19,036 nucleotides of DNA from Gammaproteobacteria bacterium (GTDB lineage: Bacteria; Pseudomonadota; Gammaproteobacteria; Steroidobacterales; Steroidobacteraceae), in the NCBI GenBank assembly GCA_003162555.1, contig PMNQ01000251.1, positions 7,591 through 26,626 of the forward strand, given 5' to 3'. The notes below the pieces were generated by a model that was not told where the DNA came from, ran no database searches, and saw nothing but the letters and a program-made list of their open reading frames with translations. Of the stretch, positions 6,953-14,270 are shown piece after piece (within the stretch, counting starts at the first letter, position 1; each line of letters opens with the position of its first letter). Both the position numbers and the translations under genes were made by a program.

Positions 6953-8116
6953 CTACGATTCGTGATAGATAAGGGTGTGATCACCGATCACGATCTTGTC
7001 ATCCGGCATCAGTTGGTGCATGCGGCGCTTCTGGCCGTTCACGAGTATGCCGTTGGTGCTGCCCAGGTCTTCGACGAAGGTCTGATCGGCTGTGGTGATG
7101 AGCTGGCAATGGCGGCGACTCACGACCTGACTATCCAGGCGCAAGCCCGCGTCTTCGCCGCGACCGACTACAAGTTTGCCCGGCTTCAGCGTAAACCTGC
7201 GCAACCGCCGACCGCTTTTCAGCACCTCGAGTTCCGGCGTTACCGCCGGTCGTGGCGACCGTTGGTTGCCTGAACTGCCTGCGTCTGTTGCCAGTCCCGC
7301 CTGCGTCTGGCGCGCCGAGAATTCCACCCATTTCAGTTCCTGCACGGCGTCGCGGATCTCGACTATGCCAACCCGCTGCGTGCTGTGTGCCTCGGCGTAG
7401 TTCATGGCACTGTCGCACAACACGTTGATGAGCTGTGGCGTGCCGCCGGTGTAGCGCATGATCTCCACCAGCGTGTCGGCTTCGAATAGTGCACGGCCAT
7501 TGTTGCCAGCCACATTCAGGCGGTAGTCGAGGTAACCGGAGACCTGCGCCTGGTTCAGGCGCGGCAGGCGCAGAGTTCCCGTGAGGCTCACGGGGAATCC
7601 CTGTGTCTCGAGTGCCGCCAGTGACTTCGACAGTTCGGGCTCGCCGGCGAGTACGATCAGCGCTGCCGACGCTCGCGTGGCCAGTTCCACAAGCGCGCGC
7701 AACATATGGCCAGGTGCACGATGTGCTTCGTCGACCAACACCAGCACGGTGCGGCCCTGGCGGGCTTCCTCGACCATGAATCCCGCCAGGCGCGTGGCCG
7801 GAAGCGAAACACCGTCGGCTGGCGGGGCGAGGCCGAACTGTTCACAAAGCGCTTCCAGCAGCTCTGCGGCCGTGAGGTTTGGCTGCTGAATGCGCGCCAC
7901 GGGCATGGCACCCTGGTATTCCCGGGCGAGTGCATGGAGCAGGGTGGTCTTGCCTGTTCCGGGTTCGCCGAGCAGGCATAGCAGTCCATGGCCACCGGTC
8001 ACGGCGGCGCGCAGGGCCTCGAGGGCCGGTCCGGCTTCGCTGTCCAGGAACAGGAATTCGGGGTCCGGGCGCAGCCTGAAGGGGAGCTTTCTGAGCTTGA
8101 ACCAGTCTTTATACAC
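6953..8116 (-). CDS. ExeA/GspA/MshM-type AAA ATPase fused to a C-terminal FHA domain
   Basis: The 387-residue product starts at a GTG (8114-8116) and begins MYKDWFKLRKLPFRLRPDPEF, the hallmark N-terminus of ExeA-type ATPases. Walker A is GEPGTGKTT (50-58), Walker B VLVLVDEAH (124-132), and the C-terminal lid reads RYTGGTPQLINVLCD (221-235). After a linker (265-305) comes an FHA domain with GRG (318-320), SRRH (333-336) and GSTNG (352-356), the residues that bind phosphothreonine in this fold. Classical ExeA has a membrane segment and a periplasmic peptidoglycan-binding domain here; neither is visible. The family helps assemble secretins or pili across the cell wall. It is divergent from the lytic transglycosylase/gsp operon with a 190-base gap, so a role in that system is likely. 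Confidence 0.88.
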   Translation of the reverse strand: MYKDWFKLRKLPFRLRPDPEFLFLDSEAGPALEALRAAVTGGHGLLCLLGEPGTGKTTLLHALAREYQGAMPVARIQQPNLTAAELLEALCEQFGLAPPADGVSLPATRLAGFMVEEARQGRTVLVLVDEAHRAPGHMLRALVELATRASAALIVLAGEPELSKSLAALETQGFPVSLTGTLRLPRLNQAQVSGYLDYRLNVAGNNGRALFEADTLVEIMRYTGGTPQLINVLCDSAMNYAEAHSTQRVGIVEIRDAVQELKWVEFSARQTQAGLATDAGSSGNQRSPRPAVTPELEVLKSGRRLRRFTLKPGKLVVGRGEDAGLRLDSQVVSRRHCQLITTADQTFVEDLGSTNGILVNGQKRRMHQLMPDDKIVIGDHTLIYHES

Positions 8117-8179
8117 GTAATACGGGATCCTTCTGTCCGATCATACCCGCAGGGCATCCAAGGGTAATAAATCTATCTA

Positions 8180-8192
8180 AATCACTCTGTTG
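8180..8192 (+). promoter_or_regulatory. IHF-like site upstream of the secretion operon
   Basis: AATCACTCTGTTG matches the WATCARNNNNTTR consensus at all fixed positions except one (C for R). It sits in a short AT-rich patch and lies about 26 bases upstream of the sigma-54-like element. Such spacing is compatible with DNA bending for an activator, but a match of this length arises easily by chance. Confidence 0.25.
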
Positions 8193-8203
8193 ACGCCGAA
8201 AAC

Positions 8204-8288
8204 TAAGGTATCACGGCTGGCAGAGCGCATGCCGGGACATAACCATGTCTTCGGCTACGGAGTTTGCCTACCTTACGGTGGGGGTAGG
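8204..8288 (+). promoter_or_regulatory. Structured region with mutually exclusive pairings before the secretion operon
   Basis: TAAGGTA (8204-8210) is the exact complement of TACCTTA (8269-8275), enclosing a hairpin GCCG.GACAT-AACC-ATGTC..CGGC (8231-8255). CCTACC (8267-8272) can instead pair with GGTAGG (8283-8288), which ends 18 bases before the ATG. These two pairings share bases, as in a switch or attenuator. I do not recognise a known riboswitch class. If transcription begins near 8243, only the second hairpin would be in the RNA. Confidence 0.3.
8218..8233 (+). promoter_or_regulatory. Sigma-54 (RpoN)-like -24/-12 promoter for the secretion operon
   Basis: TGGCAGAGCGCATGCC has the GG-N10-GC spacing (GG 8219-8220, GC 8231-8232) and a perfect TGGCA at -24. 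The -12 part is ATGCC rather than TTGCW. It matches 8 of the 12 fixed positions of the RpoN consensus. Transcription would start near 8243, giving a leader of about 63 bases before the ATG at 8307. No convincing sigma-70 promoter with normal spacing was found in the same place (TTGACG at 8190 has no -10 partner). Confidence 0.35.
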
Positions 8289-8306
8289 GTCTCGTAGAGT
8301 GAGCGC

Positions 8307-8951
8307 ATGACAAGCCGGGCCGTCTCCTGCGTGCTGGTACTGGCGCTGGGCGCTTTTGCACCCCTTTGCCGGGCGGATATTTATGCGTATACCGACCTGT
8401 CGGGCACCACTCATTTCAGCAACGTACCGAACGACGCGCGTTACAGGTTGATCGTGCGCGCCCCGGTGGAGACGCCGGCCGGTGTACCGGCGGACGCCCG
8501 TCGGGCCGCGGCCTGGCTGGCCCGCTCTGCCGACTACGACGCCGCCATTGCCCGCGCCGCCGATGCGGCCAAGGTGCAGGCGGAACTGGTGCGTGCCGTA
8601 ATCGTCGTGGAGTCTGGATTCAATCCACGCGCCATTTCGCGCCGCGGAGCCGTGGGGCTCATGCAGTTGCTGCCAACCACCGCGCGCCGCTACGGCGCCT
8701 TCAATGCATTCGACCCGGAGCAGAACCTTCACGCCGGTGCCCGCTACCTGGCCGATCTGATTGCGCGCTATGGCAAGGACAAGCTCGAACTGGTGCTCGC
8801 GGCATACAACGCTGGCGAGAATGCGGTCGAGCGCTACGGCCGGCACGTCCCACCGTACAAGGAAACGCGCGCCTATGTGCCCAACGTGCTGCGCATGTAC
8901 CGGGCCCTGCTGGTGCAATCGGCTGAGTCCGGCGCAGGAACCGAATCATGA
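8307..8951 (+). CDS. Exported lytic transglycosylase (SLT domain, DUF4124-like N-terminus)
   Basis: The 214-residue product has a signal peptide (about 1-23, ...APLCRA), then a DUF4124-like stretch (IYAYTDLSGTTHFSNVP, 25-41) and a family 1 SLT domain. Catalytic Glu102 lies in VVESGFNP, followed by GAVGLMQLLPTTA (114-126) and AAYNAGENAV (165-174). The family cleaves the MurNAc-GlcNAc bond of peptidoglycan in the periplasm. Its TGA overlaps the ATG of gspG (8948-8951), so the enzyme is translationally coupled to the secretion machine and probably makes room in the cell wall for its secretin or pseudopilus. It is the first gene of the putative operon and follows the sigma-54-like element. Confidence 0.92.
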   Translation: MTSRAVSCVLVLALGAFAPLCRADIYAYTDLSGTTHFSNVPNDARYRLIVRAPVETPAGVPADARRAAAWLARSADYDAAIARAADAAKVQAELVRAVIVVESGFNPRAISRRGAVGLMQLLPTTARRYGAFNAFDPEQNLHAGARYLADLIARYGKDKLELVLAAYNAGENAVERYGRHVPPYKETRAYVPNVLRMYRALLVQSAESGAGTES

Positions 8952-9376
8952 AACGCATCCCCCTCAGACGCTGGTCCGCTGGATTTACGCTGCTCGAGCT
9001 GCTGGTCGTGATGGTCATCATCGGCCTGCTGGCAGGCTTCGTGGCGCCGCGCTATTTCGCGCAGGTGGGCAAATCGCAGGTCAAGGCAACGCGCGCGCAA
9101 ATTGATGCGCTCGACAAGGCGCTCGACCAGTACCGAATTGACGTTGGCCACCTGCCGACCACTGAACAGGGGCTCGCGGCGCTCAATACCGCGCCACAGG
9201 GCGAGCAGAACTGGGCCGGTCCGTACCTGAAGAAGGAAGTGCCGCTCGATCCCTGGGGCAATCCCTATATCTATGCCGAGCCGGGCACGCACAACAACGA
9301 TTTCGACCTCATGTCTTACGGCAAGGACGGCCGCCAGGGCGGAACAGGCGAAGCGGCCGACCTGGGGAATTGGTAA
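8948..9376 (+). CDS. gspG: Type II secretion major pseudopilin GspG
   Basis: The 142-residue product has a short basic leader ending SAG, then FTLLELLVVMVIIGLL. Prepilin peptidase would cut between Gly12 and Phe13, and Glu17 is the conserved Glu+5. The globular domain has the GspG signature TTEQGLAAL (71-79) and PLDPWGNPY (99-107), and ends with the calcium-loop region SYGKDGRQGGTGEAADLGNW. This is the canonical major pseudopilin that builds the periplasmic piston in T2SS. The prepilin peptidase (GspO/PilD) is not in the window. It overlaps the transglycosylase gene by four bases, and gspF follows after three bases. Confidence 0.95.
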   Translation: MKRIPLRRWSAGFTLLELLVVMVIIGLLAGFVAPRYFAQVGKSQVKATRAQIDALDKALDQYRIDVGHLPTTEQGLAALNTAPQGEQNWAGPYLKKEVPLDPWGNPYIYAEPGTHNNDFDLMSYGKDGRQGGTGEAADLGNW

Positions 9377-9379
9377 CCC

Positions 9380-10564
9380 GTGCGCTTCCGGGTCAAAGCG
9401 ATGAGCGGAGTGCACGATGTGCTCTCCTATGCGCTCGATGCCGTCGACGAGTCGGATGCGCGCCGCCAGGTGGCGGGCGCGGGACTTGCCTTCATCTCCA
9501 TTGCGCGCGAACGTAGCCTCAACTTCGGCAGCCGCGCGACGCGCATGCCGCTCGTTACTTTCAGCCAGGAACTGGTGGCGCTGCTGGACGCGGGCCTTTC
9601 ACTGGTCGAGTCGATAGAGACGCTGGCCGAGAAAGAAGCCGCGCTGGCGATCCGCCGCACGCTCGACCAGGTGCTGGTGCGGCTGCGCGAGGGCCAGACC
9701 TTTGGCGCGGCGCTGGCTGAGCATCCGCTGAGTTTCCCGACGCTGTACGTAGCTACTGTACGCGCCGCCGAACGGACTGGTGCGCTGCGCGAGGCGCTGA
9801 CGCGCTACGTCGCCTATCAACAGCAGGTCGATGTGCTGCGCAAAAGCCTGATCAACGCTTCGATCTATCCGGCGGTGCTGTGCGGCGCCGGTTTGCTGGT
9901 GGTCGCGTTCCTGATGGGCTACGTGGTGCCGCGCTTCAGCTCGATCTACGAAGACCTCGGCAGCAACCTGCCATTCGCCTCGCGCATGCTGATGCAGTGG
10001 GGCCAGTTCCTCGACAAGAATGGCTTCGCTGTGCTCGTTGGCGTTGCCGCCACGATCGCCGGACTGATCTACACGTTCTCGCGCCCCGCGGTGCGTGCCG
10101 CGATTGGCCGCCGCATCGCCAGCATACCGGCGCTTGGCAGCCGGCTGCACGTTTACCAGCTCGCGCGCCTTTACCGCACCGTGGGCATGCTGCAGCGAGG
10201 TGGCACCCCCATGGTCACCGCGATGCGCATGTCCGCGGGGCTTCTGTCCGCAAACCTGCGCCCCGCCTTCGCCAACGCCATGCAGGCGGTGCGTGAAGGC
10301 CGTTCTGTCGGTGACGCGATGGAACAGTACGGACTGACGACGCCGGTCGCGGCACGCATGCTGCGGGTCGGTGAGCGCAGCGGCAACATGGGCGAGATGA
10401 TGGAGCGCATCGCCGGCTTCTACGACGAGGAACTGTCGCGCTGGGTCGGGCTGGTGACCCGCCTGATCGAGCCGGCGCTGATGAGCCTGATCGGCATCGT
10501 CATCGGCGGCATCGTGGTGCTGATGTATTTCCCAATCTTCGAGCTGGCCGGAAGCATCAAATGA
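9380..10564 (+). CDS. gspF: Type II secretion inner-membrane platform protein GspF
   Basis: The 394-residue polytopic protein starts at GTG 9380, preceded by GGGGAA. Two copies of the T2SSF domain are visible, each with a paralogous motif: AAERTGALREAL (129-140) and VGERSGNMGEMM (330-341). Membrane segments are near 162-184, 214-233 and 363-386. It is the inner-membrane platform that couples the GspE ATPase to pseudopilin extraction. The N-terminal first ~55 residues (MRFRVKAMSGVHDVLSYALDA) are a shortened cytoplasmic domain of the kind seen in GspF/MshG. It overlaps gspE by ATGA, and the relationship to MshG is as plausible as to GspF. Confidence 0.93.
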   Translation: MRFRVKAMSGVHDVLSYALDAVDESDARRQVAGAGLAFISIARERSLNFGSRATRMPLVTFSQELVALLDAGLSLVESIETLAEKEAALAIRRTLDQVLVRLREGQTFGAALAEHPLSFPTLYVATVRAAERTGALREALTRYVAYQQQVDVLRKSLINASIYPAVLCGAGLLVVAFLMGYVVPRFSSIYEDLGSNLPFASRMLMQWGQFLDKNGFAVLVGVAATIAGLIYTFSRPAVRAAIGRRIASIPALGSRLHVYQLARLYRTVGMLQRGGTPMVTAMRMSAGLLSANLRPAFANAMQAVREGRSVGDAMEQYGLTTPVAARMLRVGERSGNMGEMMERIAGFYDEELSRWVGLVTRLIEPALMSLIGIVIGGIVVLMYFPIFELAGSIK

Positions 10565-12252
10565 GCGCAGCGCCCGACAATTCCAACCTGTTCGGACTGG
10601 ATGAGGCCCTGCTCACGGCGGCCGTCACCGATTCCCAGGCCAGTGGCCGATCGACGCTCGAGTACCTGGAGGAGCGTTCTGGCCTGGGGCCGGTCGAGCT
10701 CACCTCGGCGCTGGCGCGCGCGCTCGACTACCGTGTGCTCACGCGTGCCGATCTGGCGCGGCTCGAACCGGCCTTCGACCTGCTGCCGCCGGCCGACGCC
10801 ACGCGCCGCACCTGCCTGCTCGCTCGCAGTGGCAAGACACTGCTTGCGGTGATTGCGGATCCGTTCGACGCCGGCACGCGCAGCTGGCTCGAGGTGCGGG
10901 TGCCGCAAACGCTGGAATGGGTGCTCGCGCCGCGCGCCGAGATCGCCAGTTATATATCCCGTCATGAACAGGGACTGCGCGCGCTCGATGCGGCTGTGGT
11001 GGGCAGCACCTCAGAGGGTTCGACCGGGGGCGCCGTCGACAACCTGTCGCTGGCCTCGATCAGCCAGGACTCCAGTCCGATCGTCAAGCTGGTGCATTCA
11101 ACGCTGTATGACGCGCTGCGTGCCGGCGCCAGCGACGTGCATCTGGAAACCCTGGCAAATGGCCTGGTGGTGCGTTACAGAATTGATGGCGTACTGGTGC
11201 AGATGGCCAGCGTCACCGGTGCCGAAGTTTCGGAGCAGGTGATCTCGCGCATCAAAGTCATGGCGGAGCTCGATATCTCCGAGCGCCGCGTGCCGCAGGA
11301 CGGGCGCTTCAAGGTGGCCATAGACGGCCGCGCCATCGATTTCCGCGTATCGATCATTCCCAGCGTGTTCGGTGAGGACGCGGTATTGCGCGTGCTCGAC
11401 AAAAAGTCACTGACGGAGAAAGTGCATGGTTTGACGCTCGAGTCCCTGGGCTTCGACAACGACATGGTGAGCCAGCTGCGGCGACTGTCCAGCCTGCCCT
11501 ACGGCATGCTGCTCGTCACCGGTCCCACCGGCAGTGGCAAGACCACTACGCTGTACGCTGCCATCTCCGAAACACAAACGGGTCACGACAAGATCGTCAC
11601 GATCGAAGACCCGGTCGAATACCAGCTGCCAGGGGTATTGCAAATCCCGGTCAATGAGAAGAAAGGCCTGACCTTCGCGCGGGGTTTGCGTTCTATTTTG
11701 CGTCACGACCCGGACAAGATCATGGTCGGCGAGATTCGTGACCCGGAGACCGCGCAGATCGCTATCCAGTCGGCGCTGACGGGTCACCTGGTATTCACCA
11801 CCGTGCACGCCAATAACGTGTTCGATGTCATGGGCCGATTCGTGCACATGGGCGTCGACACCTACAGCTTCGTCGCGGCGCTCAGCGGCATCCTCGCGCA
11901 ACGCCTGGTACGCATCGTATGTGAACAGTGCGCCGATACCTATACGCCCTCGCGCCGGCTGCTGGAAGAGTCGCACTTGCAGATATCCGCGCATGCTGCT
12001 TACGAATTTAGAGTTGGCCGGGGCTGCAAGCATTGCCGCGGCACCGGCTACAAGGGCCGCAAGGCGGTCGGCGAGTTGATGGTGCTGAACGATGAAATCC
12101 GCGAGGCGATCATTGCGCGCGCCCCGGTGCGTCAGCTCAAGGAACTCGCGGCGCGCGGCGGCATCCGCCTGATCCGCGAATCCGCGCTCGAACTCGTGCG
12201 CCGCGGCGACACCACGCTAGAAGAGGTGAACCGTGTCACCACTATGGCGTGA
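10561..12252 (+). CDS. gspE: Type II secretion/MSHA-type assembly ATPase GspE
   Basis: The 563-residue cytoplasmic hexameric ATPase powers pseudopilus assembly. An N-terminal GspE/MshEN-like domain (about 10-135) is followed by the T2SSE core: arginine-finger region DISERRVPQDGRF (238-250), Walker A GPTGSGKT (321-328), Asp-box DKIVTIEDPVEYQ (343-355), Walker B with IMVGEIRDPE (387-396) and His-box GHLVFTTVHANN (408-419). The tetracysteine zinc motif is intact (Cys454, Cys457, Cys489, Cys492), as expected for an assembly ATPase rather than a PilT-like retraction ATPase. It overlaps gspF by four bases and the next gene by 20. Confidence 0.95.
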   Translation: MSAAPDNSNLFGLDEALLTAAVTDSQASGRSTLEYLEERSGLGPVELTSALARALDYRVLTRADLARLEPAFDLLPPADATRRTCLLARSGKTLLAVIADPFDAGTRSWLEVRVPQTLEWVLAPRAEIASYISRHEQGLRALDAAVVGSTSEGSTGGAVDNLSLASISQDSSPIVKLVHSTLYDALRAGASDVHLETLANGLVVRYRIDGVLVQMASVTGAEVSEQVISRIKVMAELDISERRVPQDGRFKVAIDGRAIDFRVSIIPSVFGEDAVLRVLDKKSLTEKVHGLTLESLGFDNDMVSQLRRLSSLPYGMLLVTGPTGSGKTTTLYAAISETQTGHDKIVTIEDPVEYQLPGVLQIPVNEKKGLTFARGLRSILRHDPDKIMVGEIRDPETAQIAIQSALTGHLVFTTVHANNVFDVMGRFVHMGVDTYSFVAALSGILAQRLVRIVCEQCADTYTPSRRLLEESHLQISAHAAYEFRVGRGCKHCRGTGYKGRKAVGELMVLNDEIREAIIARAPVRQLKELAARGGIRLIRESALELVRRGDTTLEEVNRVTTMA

Positions 12253-13048
12253 TGAAATCGGCATCTACCTCGCGCCGCACAAGCTGGCGCTGACGCGTCT
12301 GGCCCGGGGCGTCAAGCCCAGAAGCGTCGGCGAGGCGAACTGGAGCAACGACCTCGGGGATGACACGCACTGGAGCAATACGCTGAGCGCACTCGACGTG
12401 CTGCTCGCCAGGCCTGAATGGCAGGGCGCCGTGGCCCGCGTTGTGATCTCCGACCAGTGGGTGCGCTACGCCATGGTGCCGTTTTCCGATGCCTTGAACG
12501 GCGCCGCCGAAAGACAGGCACATGCCCGTCACGTGCTCACCAGTATTTACGGTGAAGTGGTGAGCCAGTGGGTGGTGACGCTGGCCGATTCGCGGCCTGG
12601 CCGGGCGCAGGTGGCGTGCGCGCTGCCCTCGAGCCTGCTCGAAGAATTGCAGCTCATGCTTTCGCGTCACCGCATTCCGCTGAAGTCGCTCCAGCCACAG
12701 CTGGTCTCTGCGTACAACCACTGGCGTACCCGTCTGCCGGACAGTGGCGCATGGTTCGTGTCCATCGAACACGGCTCACTTGCCGCTGCGCGTCTGGGCA
12801 GCGGCAACTGGGACCGCGTGCACAGCGTGCGCATCGGCGCCGATTGGGCCATTGAACTGCGCCGGCTGCAGACCTTCGGTCGCCTCGCAAATACCCAGGC
12901 GCAGGAAGGAAGGGTGTACGTCGACGCGCCGACCGCGCTGCGCATCGCGGCCGGCGCCAGCGGCGCTGACCTGGTGTGGCTTGACGAGGAGACCATCGGT
13001 GAATCCACCGTTGGCCGGCTCGAATTCCTGCGCAGGCAACAGGCATGA
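12233..13048 (+). CDS. PilM/GspL-cytoplasmic-like protein of the secretion platform
   Basis: The 271-residue soluble protein starts at GTG 12233, eight bases after a good AGAGGTG ribosome site and inside the 3' end of gspE. It lacks a membrane segment. The sequence pattern (VVISDQWVRYAMVPFSD, 70-86; WFVSIEHGSLAAARL, 174-188) resembles the actin-like fold shared by PilM and the cytoplasmic part of GspL/MshI, but identity is low and the assignment rests mainly on order: the next three genes look like PilN, PilO and PilP. In these systems PilM sits on the inner face and connects the ATPase to the membrane-anchored PilN partner. Classical GspL is a single protein, so here its two halves appear to be separate genes. 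Confidence 0.65.
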   Translation: MSPLWRDEIGIYLAPHKLALTRLARGVKPRSVGEANWSNDLGDDTHWSNTLSALDVLLARPEWQGAVARVVISDQWVRYAMVPFSDALNGAAERQAHARHVLTSIYGEVVSQWVVTLADSRPGRAQVACALPSSLLEELQLMLSRHRIPLKSLQPQLVSAYNHWRTRLPDSGAWFVSIEHGSLAAARLGSGNWDRVHSVRIGADWAIELRRLQTFGRLANTQAQEGRVYVDAPTALRIAAGASGADLVWLDEETIGESTVGRLEFLRRQQA

Positions 13049-13575
13049 GCGCACCGCAGCTGCAACTGGATTTTGCCGGTACGCGCTCGCGTGGCGGACC
13101 ATTGGGCGTCGTGATCGCAGTCGTCGGAGCACTATGCCTGACGGGAGTGTTGCTTCAGCAGCACTCGTTGCAAGGGCAGCGTCAAGGTCTCGAATTGCGG
13201 CGCGACGCGCTGACCGGGTCACTGCGGCGGGGCCAGAGCGCCGAATCGATAGCCGGACTCAGCTCGCAGACGGCTGAAAAGACGGTGCGGGAACTTGGCA
13301 CGCCCTGGTCGCAGCTGCTGGCTGAGCTGGAAAGCGCCAGCAGTGATGAGACTGGCAATATTGCCCTGCTGTCGATCGAACCGGATCACGCCAAGCATCG
13401 CGTGCGTGTGACCGCCGAGGCGCGCACGCTGGAACTGGCGATTGCCTATGTGCAGCGTTTGCGGAAGGCTGACGTGCTGCATTACCCGATGCTCGAGAGC
13501 CACGAGTTGCGGGCCGACGACAAGGATCATCCGGTACGCTTTCAGATCCAGGCCGACTGGAGTGATGCGACATGA
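13045..13575 (+). CDS. PilN-like (GspL periplasmic half) inner-membrane protein
   Basis: The 176-residue bitopic protein has a short cytoplasmic N-terminus beginning MSAPQLQLDF, one membrane helix (about 19-38, PLGVVIAVVGALCLTGVLLQ), then a coiled-coil (42-80) and a periplasmic ferredoxin-like domain. The LQLDF motif near the start is comparable to the N-terminal INLLP segment with which PilN binds PilM, although the residues differ. It overlaps the upstream PilM-like gene and the downstream PilO-like gene by four bases each, so the three are likely made in fixed ratio. The assignment rests on topology and position rather than strong sequence motifs. Confidence 0.6.
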   Translation: MSAPQLQLDFAGTRSRGGPLGVVIAVVGALCLTGVLLQQHSLQGQRQGLELRRDALTGSLRRGQSAESIAGLSSQTAEKTVRELGTPWSQLLAELESASSDETGNIALLSIEPDHAKHRVRVTAEARTLELAIAYVQRLRKADVLHYPMLESHELRADDKDHPVRFQIQADWSDAT

Positions 13576-14270
13576 GCGCGGGCGAGCTGGAGCGCGCAAA
13601 GCCCGGGCCGGCTGAGGAGTCGGCGCACCCGGTAGAAGTGGCATCGCCTGCCAGGGTTGCTGCGCCGCCACTGCCGCACGCTGGCGCGCTGCCGACGGCT
13701 CCATCCGCGGCCGTTTCGATGGCCAGTCTCGTCCAGGTCCACGTCAATCGTGCGCTGGCGGAAGCATTTTACCAGGCGCGCCGCGCGGGTTCGGCCATGC
13801 TGCTTGGAATCACGGCAGTGTTGCTGGCCGCGACCGTATTCATCGCCAACAACCTGCCGCAGGGCGGTGTTGTCGCCGCGCTCAAGAGCCAGTTGGCTCA
13901 CCTGGCAACGCCCGTCGGCGGTGCCGCAGTGGTGGGCCCAACGCCCGTCGCAGTCCTGTCGGCGCTTCCGTCGCGAGGTGAAGCGCCGGAGATTGTCGCC
14001 AAGATCGTTGAAGAGGCGCGCGCCTCAGGCGTCGAGCTGCCGCGCGGCCAGTACGAGTACGTGCCTGCGCGCGATGGCGTCGCGGCCAGCTACCGGATGA
14101 CGTTTCCGGTGCACGCGACTTACCCGCAACTGCGGGAATTCATGGATCGCACGCTGGTGGCCATGCCTGCCGTGGCGGTGGAAGGCATGCGCATCGAGCG
14201 CAAGGCGGTCGGCGATGAGGGTGTCGACGCCGAGCTCAAGTTCTCGGCCTTTGTACGGAGCGAACCGTAA
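13572..14270 (+). CDS. PilO/GspM-like inner-membrane protein
   Basis: The 232-residue product has a Pro/Ala-rich cytoplasmic tail (10-48), unusually long for a PilO, one membrane helix (about 73-93, SAMLLGITAVLLAATVFIANN) and a periplasmic domain (110-232) ending in FSAFVRSEP. The periplasmic half includes PEIVAKIVEEARASGVELPR and YRMTFPVHATYPQLREFMDR, which fits the ferredoxin-like fold of PilO/GspM that pairs with PilN/GspL. The start is supported by ATGA overlap with the upstream gene. Its TAA overlaps the ATG of the next gene by one base. The exact family cannot be fixed without profile searches. Confidence 0.6.
   Translation: MSAGELERAKPGPAEESAHPVEVASPARVAAPPLPHAGALPTAPSAAVSMASLVQVHVNRALAEAFYQARRAGSAMLLGITAVLLAATVFIANNLPQGGVVAALKSQLAHLATPVGGAAVVGPTPVAVLSALPSRGEAPEIVAKIVEEARASGVELPRGQYEYVPARDGVAASYRMTFPVHATYPQLREFMDRTLVAMPAVAVEGMRIERKAVGDEGVDAELKFSAFVRSEP

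Noticed and set aside
8131..8168. Sigma-70 promoter for the ATPase-FHA gene with a TATGAT -10 (minus strand, 8145-8140)
   Set aside because: No acceptable -35 at 16-18 bases, and the implied start would fall on the ribosome site.
8190..8300. Cyclic di-GMP (GEMM-I) riboswitch
   Set aside because: A minus-strand GGCAAAC resembles the start of the motif, but the CGCAAAGC core and tetraloop/receptor pattern are not present.
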